Positions 6,772 to 14,027 are shown, counted from the stretch's first letter. The stretch is DNA of 14,027 bases from an uncultured Desulfobacterales bacterium (GCA_945787595.1 CALZJV010000262.1:1-14027); one strand, 5' to 3'. Notes: generated by a model not told the origin, from the letters alone. Translations and numbers: made by a program.

Positions 6772-6795
6772 AACCAATCAACTAATCAACCAATC
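6772..6795 (+). repeat. Three 8-bp tandem repeats
   Basis: AACCAATC, AACTAATC, AACCAATC in direct succession, followed by a degenerate AACGATAT. They lie 63-86 bases upstream of the SH3 start codon and 7 bases after the inverted repeat, so they could be an activator-binding array or a simple repeat. Confidence 0.7.
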
Positions 6796-6857
6796 AACGA
6801 TATCTGTTATTACTAAAAGATTCAATTCGCTTTACTTTGAGGAGGGGGATCAGAACT

Positions 6858-7352
6858 ATGCCCAAATTGAAATCTGTTTTAATCATATCCTTACTTACTA
6901 CCCTGACAGGTTTGACGGTATTGGCCCTTGAACAAAAAATGATGAGCATCCAGGTAAAAAAGGGTATCGTTCGTTCCCGTCCAACTTTTTTGGGTAAAAT
7001 TGTGACCCAGCTCAAGTATGGCGACCGGGTTGGGGTGCAAGATATTAAAGGATCATGGTATTTAATTGATAGACCAATTGGAAAAACCGACGGCTGGATT
7101 CATTCCTCGGCGCTTTCAATGAAAAAAATCGTACTCAAACCAGGTGCATCAGACGTAGAGCAGACAGCCTCGAGCGATGAAATAACTCTGGCGGGCAAGG
7201 GGTTTAACCAGCAAGTTGAAAAGGATTTCAAATCCAAAAATCCACAGGTAGATTTTAGCTGGATTAACAAAATGGAGGAGATGATCGTCGCCCAGAAGCA
7301 GATCCAAGTTTTTATAAAAGAAGGAGAATTATCGCCAAAAGGAGAAGAATAA
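6858..7352 (+). CDS. Secreted SH3-domain protein
   Basis: 164 residues. A Sec-type signal peptide (basic MPKLK, hydrophobic core 7-22, ALA-E around 22-25) precedes a bacterial SH3 domain (about 29-86) with the usual GDRVGVQDIKGSWYLI and GWIHSSAL features. The C-terminal tail (106-160), beginning DEITLAGKGFNQQVE, is polar and not assigned to a domain. Bacterial SH3 domains bind peptidoglycan or protein partners in the envelope. I chose ATG 6858 because GGAGGGGG lies 9 nt upstream; the in-frame TTG at 6837 would put the signal peptide behind seven extra residues. The stop TAA overlaps the next ATG by one base (TAATG), so the two genes are translationally coupled. Partnership with the protease-cyclase in the periplasm is inferred from this coupling. 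Confidence 0.85.
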   Translation: MPKLKSVLIISLLTTLTGLTVLALEQKMMSIQVKKGIVRSRPTFLGKIVTQLKYGDRVGVQDIKGSWYLIDRPIGKTDGWIHSSALSMKKIVLKPGASDVEQTASSDEITLAGKGFNQQVEKDFKSKNPQVDFSWINKMEEMIVAQKQIQVFIKEGELSPKGEE

Positions 7353-10255
7353 TGGATAGATCAGGCAGACGAAAATTCTTAAGTCTTGCTTGCAAATGGG
7401 GCATCTGGAGCTTTGGTGCCGCACCGCTGTTATCTGCCTTTTTTAGCGGTTGTAAGACAATCGATACGTTAGCCAAATCCGGGCCCTCCTTTCAAATAGG
7501 AGACGTGGTTGTCGATACGAAAGCCATTGCCAAAGAAACCCAAGTGGTAACGAAAAGCTTTGAAGATATCACACCGCAACAAGAATATTATATCGGTCGA
7601 ACTGTGGGCGCCATGATCCTTCAAAAATATGAGCCCTACAATAACCCAAAGGCTGACCGATACATCAATGTCATGGGACAAATGTTAGCTCAGGCCTCTG
7701 ATCGTCCGGAGACCTATGGCGGCTACCACTTTTTGATTCAAGACTCAGATGAAATAAACGCTTTCGCCGCTCCAGGAGGGTTTATTTTTATGACTCGAGG
7801 AATGCTTCGATGCTGTCCGCACGAAGATGCAGTGGCTGCGGTTGTGGCTCATGAAATCGGCCATGTGCAATATAAGCATGGCCTGCGTGCCATTAAGCAA
7901 TCCCGTATAACCTCGGCCCTATCTTCTCTGGCCATCAAGGGCACTAAGAAATACGGAGATGAAGATCTTGCAGAATTAACGGAAACTTTTGAAGGATCGA
8001 TTTCTGATATTACCAAAACGCTAATCGTTAACGGTTACTCTCGATCTTTTGAGAAACAGGCGGACCTGGCAGCCATCAGCATATTACGACGGACAGGATA
8101 TAACCCCAATGGTCTTGCGACGATGCTGAATCAGATGAGGACTCGATTACAGCCTGGGCGCCTGGATTTCGCCAAAACCCATCCGTCGCCGGACAGCCGC
8201 CTTGCTGAAATCCAAAAAACCATCGGCAAATATTCGGCTGTCAAATCACCCCAGGCCAGGCAAACCAGATTCAGCCTGATTGATACCTGGGAGGCCAGAT
8301 CCTGGGATTGGCGCGTTGCTCTGATGGCGAAGCCGGGTAAGGCTACAAGCAATATTTGTGTGATACTCCTCGATCAGAATAGTCTTGATTGGGGAAAAGA
8401 AGTAAATGCGTTAACCTGGCCCTGGCCCAGGGAGGTATTTGGGGCTATCTTAAACTTTTGCAAAAGAAACGGTGCCAAAGCAGTTGCTTTTGATGTCCTG
8501 TTTACCGATCCATCCCAGTATGGGGTTGAAGACGATGCCGCTTTTGCCCAGGCTCTTTCTGGTTTCGGCCATGTCGCCTTGGCGACATTTCTCAGCAATC
8601 AAAGCGGAAACATTCCAGATTGGCCAGATACCGTACCCCTGCCAAATTTCAAAGTCATCGGTCTGGAGCAATGGCAAAAGAATGCTGCCGGTAAGGTTCG
8701 AACCTTCACCAAGTCGTCCATGCCCGTTGAAGAATTGGCACGCCAGGCTGCTGTTTTGTGCAATGTCAGCCTTCAGCCCGATCCTGATGCGATTTTCAGA
8801 AAAGTTGATTTGGTAAGCATCTTTGATAACAAAGCTTTGCCTTCACTGGGGTTAGGGGTGTTTCTGGCAGCCAATCCGGGTACCACTTTAGAGTTTAGTC
8901 GGCATGATCTGAAGATTGGCGAACGTGAAATTCCCATCGATGCCAATGGAGATACCATTTTACGTTATCGGGGACCTTCCGGTACGCATAGAATATACAG
9001 CGCGGCCGCGGTGCTTCAATCTGAAATTCAAATCATAAACGGTGAGCAACCCAATATCCGAGACCCGAATGCCTTCAAGGACAAGTACGTGTTGTTTGGC
9101 TATTCAGCGCCGGGCCTCTACGATCTGCGTCCCACCCCCATATCCGGAGTCTATCCAGGGGTGGAAATTTATGCCACCTTGCTCGACAACTTTCTTTCCG
9201 GCGATTTCATGCGCCAATTTCCGCCTTTGGTAACTGTTGCGCTTTTGATTTTATTGTCCCTGATCGGTGCAGTCTCGGTTACGTATCTCAGGAGCGTGTC
9301 CGGCAGTGTTATCGCCATCGCCGTATTCATTTCAATTCCTGTCTTGCTATCTTTCGGAGCCTATCGACAAGGATACTGGCTGCCATTCGTTGTGCAGGAA
9401 ATAGCGATTGTGGTGACGATTGGATTGGTCCTAGTCATCAACTTTGCAACCGAGGGCCGCCAAAAACGCTTTATTAAAAATGCCTTCAAACATTTTCTCA
9501 GCCCAGCAGTCATTGAACAACTTATTCTACACCCCGAACGGTTAAAACTTGGTGGCGAGCGAAGGGTTCTTTCCATCTTTTTTTCCGATCTGCAGAGCTT
9601 TACTTCCATTTCCGAGAATTTGGATCCGGAAGCACTGATCGAACTTTTAAATGAGTATCTTTCAGCGATGACTGATATCATCCACGAAGACCATGCCGTC
9701 AAAGCTGTTCGGGCGGCGCTGCGCTGCCAGGCGAAGCTGGCACAAATGCGCCCTGCATTCAGGAAACGAATCGGGACGGATATGCATATGCGCATAGGCA
9801 TTAATACCGGCAGTGCCGTCGTAGGCAACCTGGGTTCAGACACACGTTTCGACTATACGGTTATCGGAGATGCTGTCAATTTAGCAGCCAGGCTGGAGGG
9901 TGCCAACAAACAATTTGGTACGTTCACTATGATCTCTCAGTCAACCTGTGATTTGATCCATAAGCATTTCAAAACGCGGGAATTGGCACGCTTAACGGTT
10001 GTGGGGCGCAATGAGCCGGTCACCGTTTATGAACCAATGACGGCTGCTGAATATGAACCCAGGAAGGATGATCTTGATCAGTTTATCCGGGGATTAGATT
10101 TATTTTACAAAGGCGACCTGGTACATGGGGAAAGCGTTTTTGCTGAAATTCAAGCCCATGATCCAGCTGCACAGGCTTATGCTCAAAAATGTCAGACACT
10201 TTTAAGCACAGAACTTAAAGATTGGCACGGCGTTTGGATAATGAAGACCAAATAA
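7352..10255 (+). CDS. M48 protease / CHASE2 / class III cyclase fusion, Tat lipoprotein
   Basis: 967 residues. The N terminus SGRRKFLSLA is a Tat signal and FSGC puts a lipid-modified Cys at 34. An M48 metalloprotease follows (about 70-300): HEIGH (167-171, zinc ligands and catalytic Glu) and EKQAD (third ligand Glu234). A CHASE2 sensor spans 308-620, from IDTWEARSWDWRV through PWPREVFGAIL to YPGVEIYATLLDNFL. Three helices (624-645, 652-670, 679-698) return the chain to the cytoplasm. The class III cyclase (738-895) has the metal Asp746 in FSDL, LNEYLSAMTDI, and DYTVIGDAVNLAARLE with Asn843 and Arg847. The segment between MTDIIHE and DHAVKAVRAAL, normally about 25 residues with the K..GD motif, is missing in frame near 9680-9695. 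The adenine-selecting Lys and second metal Asp are therefore absent. A short helical tail (905-950) ends it. RBS GGAGAAG is 4 nt before the ATG. Catalysis by the cyclase is doubtful; the protease looks intact. Confidence 0.9.
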   Translation: MDRSGRRKFLSLACKWGIWSFGAAPLLSAFFSGCKTIDTLAKSGPSFQIGDVVVDTKAIAKETQVVTKSFEDITPQQEYYIGRTVGAMILQKYEPYNNPKADRYINVMGQMLAQASDRPETYGGYHFLIQDSDEINAFAAPGGFIFMTRGMLRCCPHEDAVAAVVAHEIGHVQYKHGLRAIKQSRITSALSSLAIKGTKKYGDEDLAELTETFEGSISDITKTLIVNGYSRSFEKQADLAAISILRRTGYNPNGLATMLNQMRTRLQPGRLDFAKTHPSPDSRLAEIQKTIGKYSAVKSPQARQTRFSLIDTWEARSWDWRVALMAKPGKATSNICVILLDQNSLDWGKEVNALTWPWPREVFGAILNFCKRNGAKAVAFDVLFTDPSQYGVEDDAAFAQALSGFGHVALATFLSNQSGNIPDWPDTVPLPNFKVIGLEQWQKNAAGKVRTFTKSSMPVEELARQAAVLCNVSLQPDPDAIFRKVDLVSIFDNKALPSLGLGVFLAANPGTTLEFSRHDLKIGEREIPIDANGDTILRYRGPSGTHRIYSAAAVLQSEIQIINGEQPNIRDPNAFKDKYVLFGYSAPGLYDLRPTPISGVYPGVEIYATLLDNFLSGDFMRQFPPLVTVALLILLSLIGAVSVTYLRSVSGSVIAIAVFISIPVLLSFGAYRQGYWLPFVVQEIAIVVTIGLVLVINFATEGRQKRFIKNAFKHFLSPAVIEQLILHPERLKLGGERRVLSIFFSDLQSFTSISENLDPEALIELLNEYLSAMTDIIHEDHAVKAVRAALRCQAKLAQMRPAFRKRIGTDMHMRIGINTGSAVVGNLGSDTRFDYTVIGDAVNLAARLEGANKQFGTFTMISQSTCDLIHKHFKTRELARLTVVGRNEPVTVYEPMTAAEYEPRKDDLDQFIRGLDLFYKGDLVHGESVFAEIQAHDPAAQAYAQKCQTLLSTELKDWHGVWIMKTK

Positions 10256-10295
10256 AGCACATCGTATTGTTTGACCCCCACGAAACGCATCAACC

Positions 10296-10406
10296 CAAGA
10301 AATCGGCCTGACGCTGGCCAATGCTTCCCAGCACCTGCAGGTCCTGCGGGCGGCCCGTCTGATAGAAGCGGAGAAAAAGGGCTTTTGTAGTCCTGTTCAT
10401 CCATAA
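10296..10406 (+). pseudogene. ArsR-family helix-turn-helix remnant
   Basis: One frame reads EIGLTLANASQHLQVLRAAR followed by LIEAEKKG, the DNA-recognition region of ArsR-type repressors (typical form ANxSQHLQVLRxAxLVExRKEG). Then it changes to unrelated residues and stops at 10404-10406. An in-frame stop at 10272 and the absence of a start remove the N-terminal half. Only about 30 of the usual 90-120 residues survive. It lies between the convergent cyclase and SDR genes. No regulated partner (rhodanese, metal transporter) is seen, so its original context is lost. Confidence 0.7.
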
Positions 10407-10537
10407 CGATCCCTAGTGGTCTCAGACAGCATCCGCTTTCGGTGGCGATGATCCACTCGGCTATAATCAGGGGCCTACGCTGAAAACTCCCTGACCCCTC
10501 ATTTAATTAAGTAACTATCAGCCAAAAGCTTCTTCGT

Positions 10538-11350
10538 CTATTGGCTCGCCGTGATGCCTCCGTCCACATACAGGGTTTGACCGGTCACAAAATCCGAGGC
10601 CGGAGAACAAAAAAAGAGAACCGGTCCGACAACATCCTTTGGATCCGCAATGCGACCCAGCGGAATACGATCAAACAATTGTTTTTTAAACTCCGGCTTT
10701 TCCATGACATGGCGAATCATTTCGCTATAGACAAACGTCGGTGCCACACCATTAACGGTGATCCCGTGAGGTGCAAGTTCCATGGCGTGCTGCTTGATGA
10801 GCATCACCAGTCCGCCCTTAGTGCTGCAGTAGGCCGAGTACCCTCGATAGCGCAGCCCCAGTTTGGCTCTCACCGATAGCAGGTGAACTTGTTTGCCTTT
10901 TTGTCCGGCAGCCACCTGGTGTCTGGCAACGGCCTGTGCCAGGAACATGGCGCTTTTGAGATTTGATTGATAGACGTCATCGTAGGCCTCTTCAGTGACA
11001 TCTATCAAGGGCTCTTCGCGCTGTATGCCGACACAGTTTACCAGGATGTCAACTGCACCGAATTTTTCCACAACAACATCCACTGAATCCTTGATTTCCG
11101 GTACAGACTTAACATCCACCGATAAACCCATGGCCTCCATGCCCTGGGCAGTCAGCTGTGATGCCAGCGCCTGGGCCTTTTCCTTGCTTCGACCGGACAC
11201 GACGACACGAGAACCTCTTAACGCCAGACCCCAGGCAATCGCCTCGCCGATGCCGCCATACCCCCCCGGCACATAAGAAACCTTGCCCTTGACATCGTTG
11301 AGATCCGCCAGCTCGCTTGCAAAATCTATGGTCGGAGTAATTTTATCCAT
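10538..11350 (-). CDS. SDR-family NAD(P)-dependent oxidoreductase
   Basis: 270 residues, classical short-chain dehydrogenase. The Rossmann glycine motif is GGYGGIG (29-35), NCVG replaces the usual NNAG (105-108), and the catalytic set is Asn130, Ser159, Tyr174 and Lys178 (YCSTK). The ending YVDGGITASQ is typical of this family. The overall pattern is closest to gluconate 5-dehydrogenase/3-oxoacyl-reductase-like SDRs; the substrate cannot be read from sequence. A residue before the glycine motif is Pro28 where Thr is common (VPGGYGG). The ATG at 11350 has AAGGAAGA about 6 nt upstream. It follows the other SDR gene by 24 bases, so both are surely on one transcript. An inverted repeat TCAGGG/CCCTGA (10467-10494) lies past the stop but lacks a T-run. 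Confidence 0.88.
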   Translation of the reverse strand: MDKITPTIDFASELADLNDVKGKVSYVPGGYGGIGEAIAWGLALRGSRVVVSGRSKEKAQALASQLTAQGMEAMGLSVDVKSVPEIKDSVDVVVEKFGAVDILVNCVGIQREEPLIDVTEEAYDDVYQSNLKSAMFLAQAVARHQVAAGQKGKQVHLLSVRAKLGLRYRGYSAYCSTKGGLVMLIKQHAMELAPHGITVNGVAPTFVYSEMIRHVMEKPEFKKQLFDRIPLGRIADPKDVVGPVLFFCSPASDFVTGQTLYVDGGITASQ

Positions 11351-11374
11351 TTATTCTTCCTTTTGTTGGGCGAC

Positions 11375-12115
11375 TCAATCCATATGCAGCCCGCCGTTAA
11401 TATCGATAATCTCACCCGTGATGAAGCCGGATAACGGCGACACCAAAAAGCCAACAGCATGCGCCACTTCTTCTGCTTCGCAAAATCGACCTAGCGGAAT
11501 CTGGCTCAACAATTGTTGCTGCTGTTCGGCTGAAAGGAATTCGGTCACCATAGGGGTTTTGATGTAGGCAGGGGAAATGCCGTTTACCGTAATGCCGAAT
11601 GGGGCGCATTCCCGGGCCAAAGAAAAAGTCAACGACGCCAGAGCGCCTTTTGATGATGTATAGGCCGTGCCGGCCGTCAACCCTCCGGTTTTCATGGCCA
11701 GAGAACAAATATTGATGATGCGTCCCCACTCCTGGGTTTTCATGGCAGGCAGCCATTCACGGCTCAAATAAAATGCACCGTCCAGGTTGACCGCCATGAC
11801 TCGCCGCCACTCTTTCGCGGTGGTTTCAACCGCTTTATTGTTGGAAAGGATCCCGGCATTGTTAACGAGCACGGAGATATCACCGCAGTCGTGACGAATT
11901 CTCCTGCAACTTTTGGCTACATCTTCGGGATTGCTGACATCCAGAACCAATGGATGGGCATGATCACCGATTTCTTCAGCAAGCTTCTCCAGGACCGCTG
12001 CTTCTAAATCCACTAAAACAACCCGGTAACCTTTATTAACCAACAGCCTGGCGACAGCCCGGCCGAGCGTACCAGCGGCGCCGGTCACCATGGCGTGTTT
12101 GATTGCATCCTCCAT
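11375..12115 (-). CDS. SDR-family NAD(P)-dependent oxidoreductase (FabG-like)
   Basis: 246 residues, full-length classical SDR. TGAAGTLG (11-18) binds the cofactor, with Asp36 at the end of beta-2 favouring NAD(H). NNAG is at 85-88, catalytic Asn110, Ser138, Tyr152 and Lys156 (YTSSK) are all present, and ITGEIIDINGGLHMD closes the fold. FabG-like or sugar/polyol dehydrogenase roles both fit. It is only distantly similar to the SDR encoded downstream, so the pair is not a recent duplication and probably carries out different steps. The ATG at 12115 has only a weak AGG upstream. The aldo/keto reductase gene ends 122 bases upstream in the same direction; a TATAGT on the minus strand in that gap could be a -10 element but no -35 supports it. 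Confidence 0.88.
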   Translation of the reverse strand: MEDAIKHAMVTGAAGTLGRAVARLLVNKGYRVVLVDLEAAVLEKLAEEIGDHAHPLVLDVSNPEDVAKSCRRIRHDCGDISVLVNNAGILSNNKAVETTAKEWRRVMAVNLDGAFYLSREWLPAMKTQEWGRIINICSLAMKTGGLTAGTAYTSSKGALASLTFSLARECAPFGITVNGISPAYIKTPMVTEFLSAEQQQQLLSQIPLGRFCEAEEVAHAVGFLVSPLSGFITGEIIDINGGLHMD

Positions 12116-12237
12116 CGTTTTAACCTATTCAGAGATTTCACTATATTTCATTTTGCTTATTTTATTCCAGATAGGCTCCCGGGTGTCTCAATATGGCCGG
12201 CCGGGTTGTAAAGAGTTGGTTCACGAACCTGGTCGAT

Positions 12238-13227
12238 CTACTGAATCCGCGAGGCCGTTCGCCATGGATCGGCATTGGGACCCATTTGCATTTTGAGTGT
12301 TTCCGTTGCCGCATTCAACTTCTCCAGAACATCCACCGACAATACGAGCTCTGCAGCCTTGGCATTCATGATGATTTGATCCGGGTGCCGTGCACCGGCC
12401 AAAACCGCCGTAATGCCCGGTTGCCGAAGTACCCAGGCCAAAGCGACGTGGGTCATGGGCGCTTCAATATCATCACAAATCGTTTGAATTTTAGCGATGG
12501 CTTCGAAAATCGCTTCTTCATAACCATCTTCGTCGTGGACAGTACCTGACCGATGTTTCGAGTAAAATCTTTGTCTGGCCCGTTCATCATCAACATCCTC
12601 CGGCGAGTTAAATTTGCCGGTTAGAAGCCCTTGTGCCAGAGGGCTGTATGCCAGCACGGCGACATCGGAGGCGATGCTTTTCTGCAGTATTTCATACTCC
12701 AGGGCTCGAAACAACAAACTGTAGGCCATCTGATTCGTAATGACGTTACCAGCAGCCAAAGCCTTTTCAAGATCTTTGACACCGAAATTACTAACACCGA
12801 CACCTCGGATCTTACCATCTCTCTTCAGCTTATCCATAGCCTCCAGGGTTACCTCTACCGGCACATCCCTGTTGGGCCAATGGATCTGGTATAGATCGAT
12901 ATAATCGGTCTGCAGACGCTTTAAACTGCCCTCACAAGCTGCAACAACCTTATCTTTGGTCAAATTGTCAACCCACACCTTGGTGGCTATCATTACCTTA
13001 TCACGTAGACCCCGCAGAACTTTGCCGACGAGCTCTTCCGAATAACCGTCACTGTAAAATTCTGCTGTGTCGAACAGATTAATCCCCAAATCCACGGCCG
13101 TTGTAATCGTTTTGATGGATTCTTTTTCATCCTGCTCGCCCCAGGTATATCCCCCTCCAATACCCCAACATCCCATAACGATGGCCGATACATCTTTATC
13201 CGTGGTTCCTAATTTATTGTATTGCAT
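12238..13227 (-). CDS. Aldo/keto reductase
   Basis: 329 residues, a complete (alpha/beta)8 NADPH-dependent aldo/keto reductase. Catalytic tetrad: Asp53 and Tyr58 (FDTAEFYSDG), Lys83 (ATKVW), His116 (YQIHWPN). RGVGVSNFG (141-149) and GITAVLAGARHPDQIIMNA (271-289) are the family strands that bind cofactor. The style resembles the IolS/YhdN-like AKR branch, but the substrate is unknown. I chose ATG 13227, with GGAGG 4 nt upstream; a TTG 13 codons earlier (13266) has no ribosome binding site and adds residues foreign to the fold. It is the first gene of a three-gene leftward run with two SDRs, suggesting serial oxidation/reduction of a sugar, polyol or other carbonyl compound. No transporter or kinase lies in the window to fix the pathway. 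Confidence 0.9.
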   Translation of the reverse strand: MQYNKLGTTDKDVSAIVMGCWGIGGGYTWGEQDEKESIKTITTAVDLGINLFDTAEFYSDGYSEELVGKVLRGLRDKVMIATKVWVDNLTKDKVVAACEGSLKRLQTDYIDLYQIHWPNRDVPVEVTLEAMDKLKRDGKIRGVGVSNFGVKDLEKALAAGNVITNQMAYSLLFRALEYEILQKSIASDVAVLAYSPLAQGLLTGKFNSPEDVDDERARQRFYSKHRSGTVHDEDGYEEAIFEAIAKIQTICDDIEAPMTHVALAWVLRQPGITAVLAGARHPDQIIMNAKAAELVLSVDVLEKLNAATETLKMQMGPNADPWRTASRIQ

Positions 13228-13413
13228 TGCACCTCCGGTATATCGAAAAATGTGTTCCTGATCCAATTCATCGAGCCCGTCTGCAAAACCACATATTTTT
13301 GTTCCAATCGCTTTTAGTAATTCGACATCATGTAAGACGTCATTGGCACAGGTTTTACAATGAATGGAATTTCAGGGTGCAGGTTAACATCACTAATGAC
13401 TTAAGAAACTAAA

Positions 13414-13604
13414 TAGTTTCCATCCATAAATGGTCTTTTTGCCCAATCTCGGCGTCAATCGGCGCGATTGTTTGTGCGACCTAGCCAGCTACGTCTCCGC
13501 ACAACCGCTTGATTTCCTTGACCTTGGACAAAAATCCGCATTTCTGGATTGGAAACTCCATCAGGTGCCCATCTATGGTAATAGCCATTTATGGATGGGC
13601 ACTA
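13414..13604. mobile_element. MITE/REP-like repeat, complete copy
   Basis: About 191 bp bounded by 20-bp terminal inverted repeats: TAGTTTCCATCCATAAATGG at the left (13414-13433) and CCATTTATGGATGGGCACTA at the right (13585-13604), 18 of 20 complementary. ACTAAATA is present at both borders (13408-13415 and 13601-13608), compatible with a target duplication overlapping the ends. Inside are an imperfect GTTTGTGCG...CGCAC hairpin near 13470-13506, an inverted copy of the left end at 13540-13557, and the hairpin GTGCCCATC/GATGGGCAC (13565-13573 with 13594-13602). There is no coding sequence. A second copy begins at 13933. Confidence 0.75.
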
Positions 13605-13932
13605 AATAAGGAAAAACACAAATTTTCCTATTTGTCAATATATTTATTCCTTATAAAAATAAGAATGAAAATATATAATATTTAGAGTATATTATATTAA
13701 AAATTTATTTTTCCTTAAGAGAAAAATAGCGAGTTTCGGGGTGCCTGTCTTGATGGATCGGCTTTTTGATTTCAGACGCGGATTGATACAAATATAAAGT
13801 ATCTTTTTTGGATTTAAAAATAGAAGTTGATTTCGATAAGTGATGGCAGAGTCAGGCTGATTTTTTGCCGGACTTTCCATTTAGTAGGATTATGATGAAT
13901 GAGGATAACGCAATCCTTTTGACGCGGCTAAT
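13605..13932. other. Very AT-rich spacer between the two repeat copies
   Basis: 328 bases, the first half almost entirely A and T, with small fold-backs such as AATAAGGAAAA/TTTTCCTATT (13605-13632). A weak plus-strand hairpin GATAC/GTATC (13785-13803) is followed by six T and could be a minor terminator. A 62-codon minus-strand frame (13692-13880) has no ribosome binding site and no family resemblance and is not called. Confidence 0.5.
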
Positions 13933-14027
13933 TAGTTTCCATCCATAAATGGTCTTTTTGCCCAATCTCGGCGTCAATCGGCGCGTTTGTTTGTGCGACG
14001 TAGCCAGCTACGTCTCCGCACAAACGC
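13933..14027. mobile_element. MITE/REP-like repeat, second copy cut by window end
   Basis: Matches 13414-13508 over 95 bases with 3 mismatches and no gaps, in the same orientation, 519 bases away. Here the internal hairpin is intact: GTTTGTGCG-ACGTAGC pairs with GCTACGT-(CTC)-CGCACAAAC (13989-14025). Two of the three changes in the first copy break pairs of this stem, so this copy is closer to the ancestral form. Confidence 0.85.

Larger units (their letters stand above)
6572..6857. other. Spacer with inverted and tandem repeats before the SH3 gene
   Basis: 286 bases without a gene. It separates the channel gene from the SH3/protease-cyclase pair and should contain the latter's promoter, though no clear -35/-10 pair is visible. 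It holds the perfect inverted repeat at 6735-6765 and the octamer repeats at 6772-6795. A GGTTGAAG-GGTTGATT pair at 6656-6671 is partly complementary to those octamers, so the middle of the spacer could fold back on itself. Confidence 0.5.

Noticed and set aside
6837..6857. TTG start extending the SH3 protein by seven residues
   Set aside because: The extension translates the Shine-Dalgarno itself (GGAGGGGG), which is well placed for ATG 6858.
10467..10494. TCAGGG/CCCTGA hairpin between convergent genes as bidirectional terminator
   Set aside because: Only six pairs with a 16-nt loop and no T-run on either side.
13692..13880. 62-codon minus-strand reading frame
   Set aside because: AT-rich chance frame without a ribosome binding site or any known motif.

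Overview
The window looks like a piece of a chromosome from a strictly or facultatively anaerobic Desulfobacterota-type (delta-proteobacterial) bacterium. This is inferred from the rubredoxin, the style of the CHASE2/cyclase and MscS-CNBD proteins, and the mixture of moderate-GC genes with AT-rich spacers. No marker gene settles the taxonomy.

Layout. (1) 313-3411 (-): a 1032-residue TIR / NB-ARC / TPR STAND protein of the immune-receptor type. It is preceded by a long leader region holding nested hairpins and an intrinsic terminator on its own strand (3629-3722). (2) 4087-4520: debris of an integration site. It holds four 10-bp phased repeats, the 3' half of a tRNA-Phe gene (GAA anticodon arm through the CCA end, with an enlarged T loop), a tRNA-style terminator, and a PIN-domain (VapC-like) toxin fragment truncated at both ends. 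I read this as the right edge of an integrated island that would carry the STAND gene. (3) 4598-4777 (-): a 59-residue rubredoxin-like protein with an abnormal first metal knuckle. (4) 5099-10255 (+): an MscS-type channel with a cyclic-nucleotide-binding domain. After a 286-bp spacer come a secreted SH3 protein and, overlapping it by one base, a 967-residue Tat-lipoprotein that fuses an M48 metalloprotease, a CHASE2 sensor, three membrane helices and a class III nucleotide cyclase. The cyclase domain lacks an internal block of about 25 residues that normally carries the second metal aspartate. (5) 10296-10406: an ArsR-type helix-turn-helix remnant. (6) 10538-13227 (-): an aldo/keto reductase and two SDR dehydrogenases in one run, probably a small carbohydrate/polyol or carbonyl-compound module. 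(7) 13414-14027: two copies of a non-coding repeat with terminal inverted repeats (MITE/REP-like) around a very AT-rich spacer; the second copy is cut by the window end.

How the parts may work together. The channel with a cAMP-type pocket and the envelope-sensing protease/cyclase are neighbours in one orientation, which suggests a nucleotide-signalled envelope-stress circuit. The damaged cyclase core means either that it signals without catalysis or that it is decaying. The TIR-STAND protein is a likely anti-phage or abortive-infection sensor with an NADase-type TIR domain. The repeats, pseudogenes and tRNA fragment show that the flanks of these modules have been reworked by mobile DNA.
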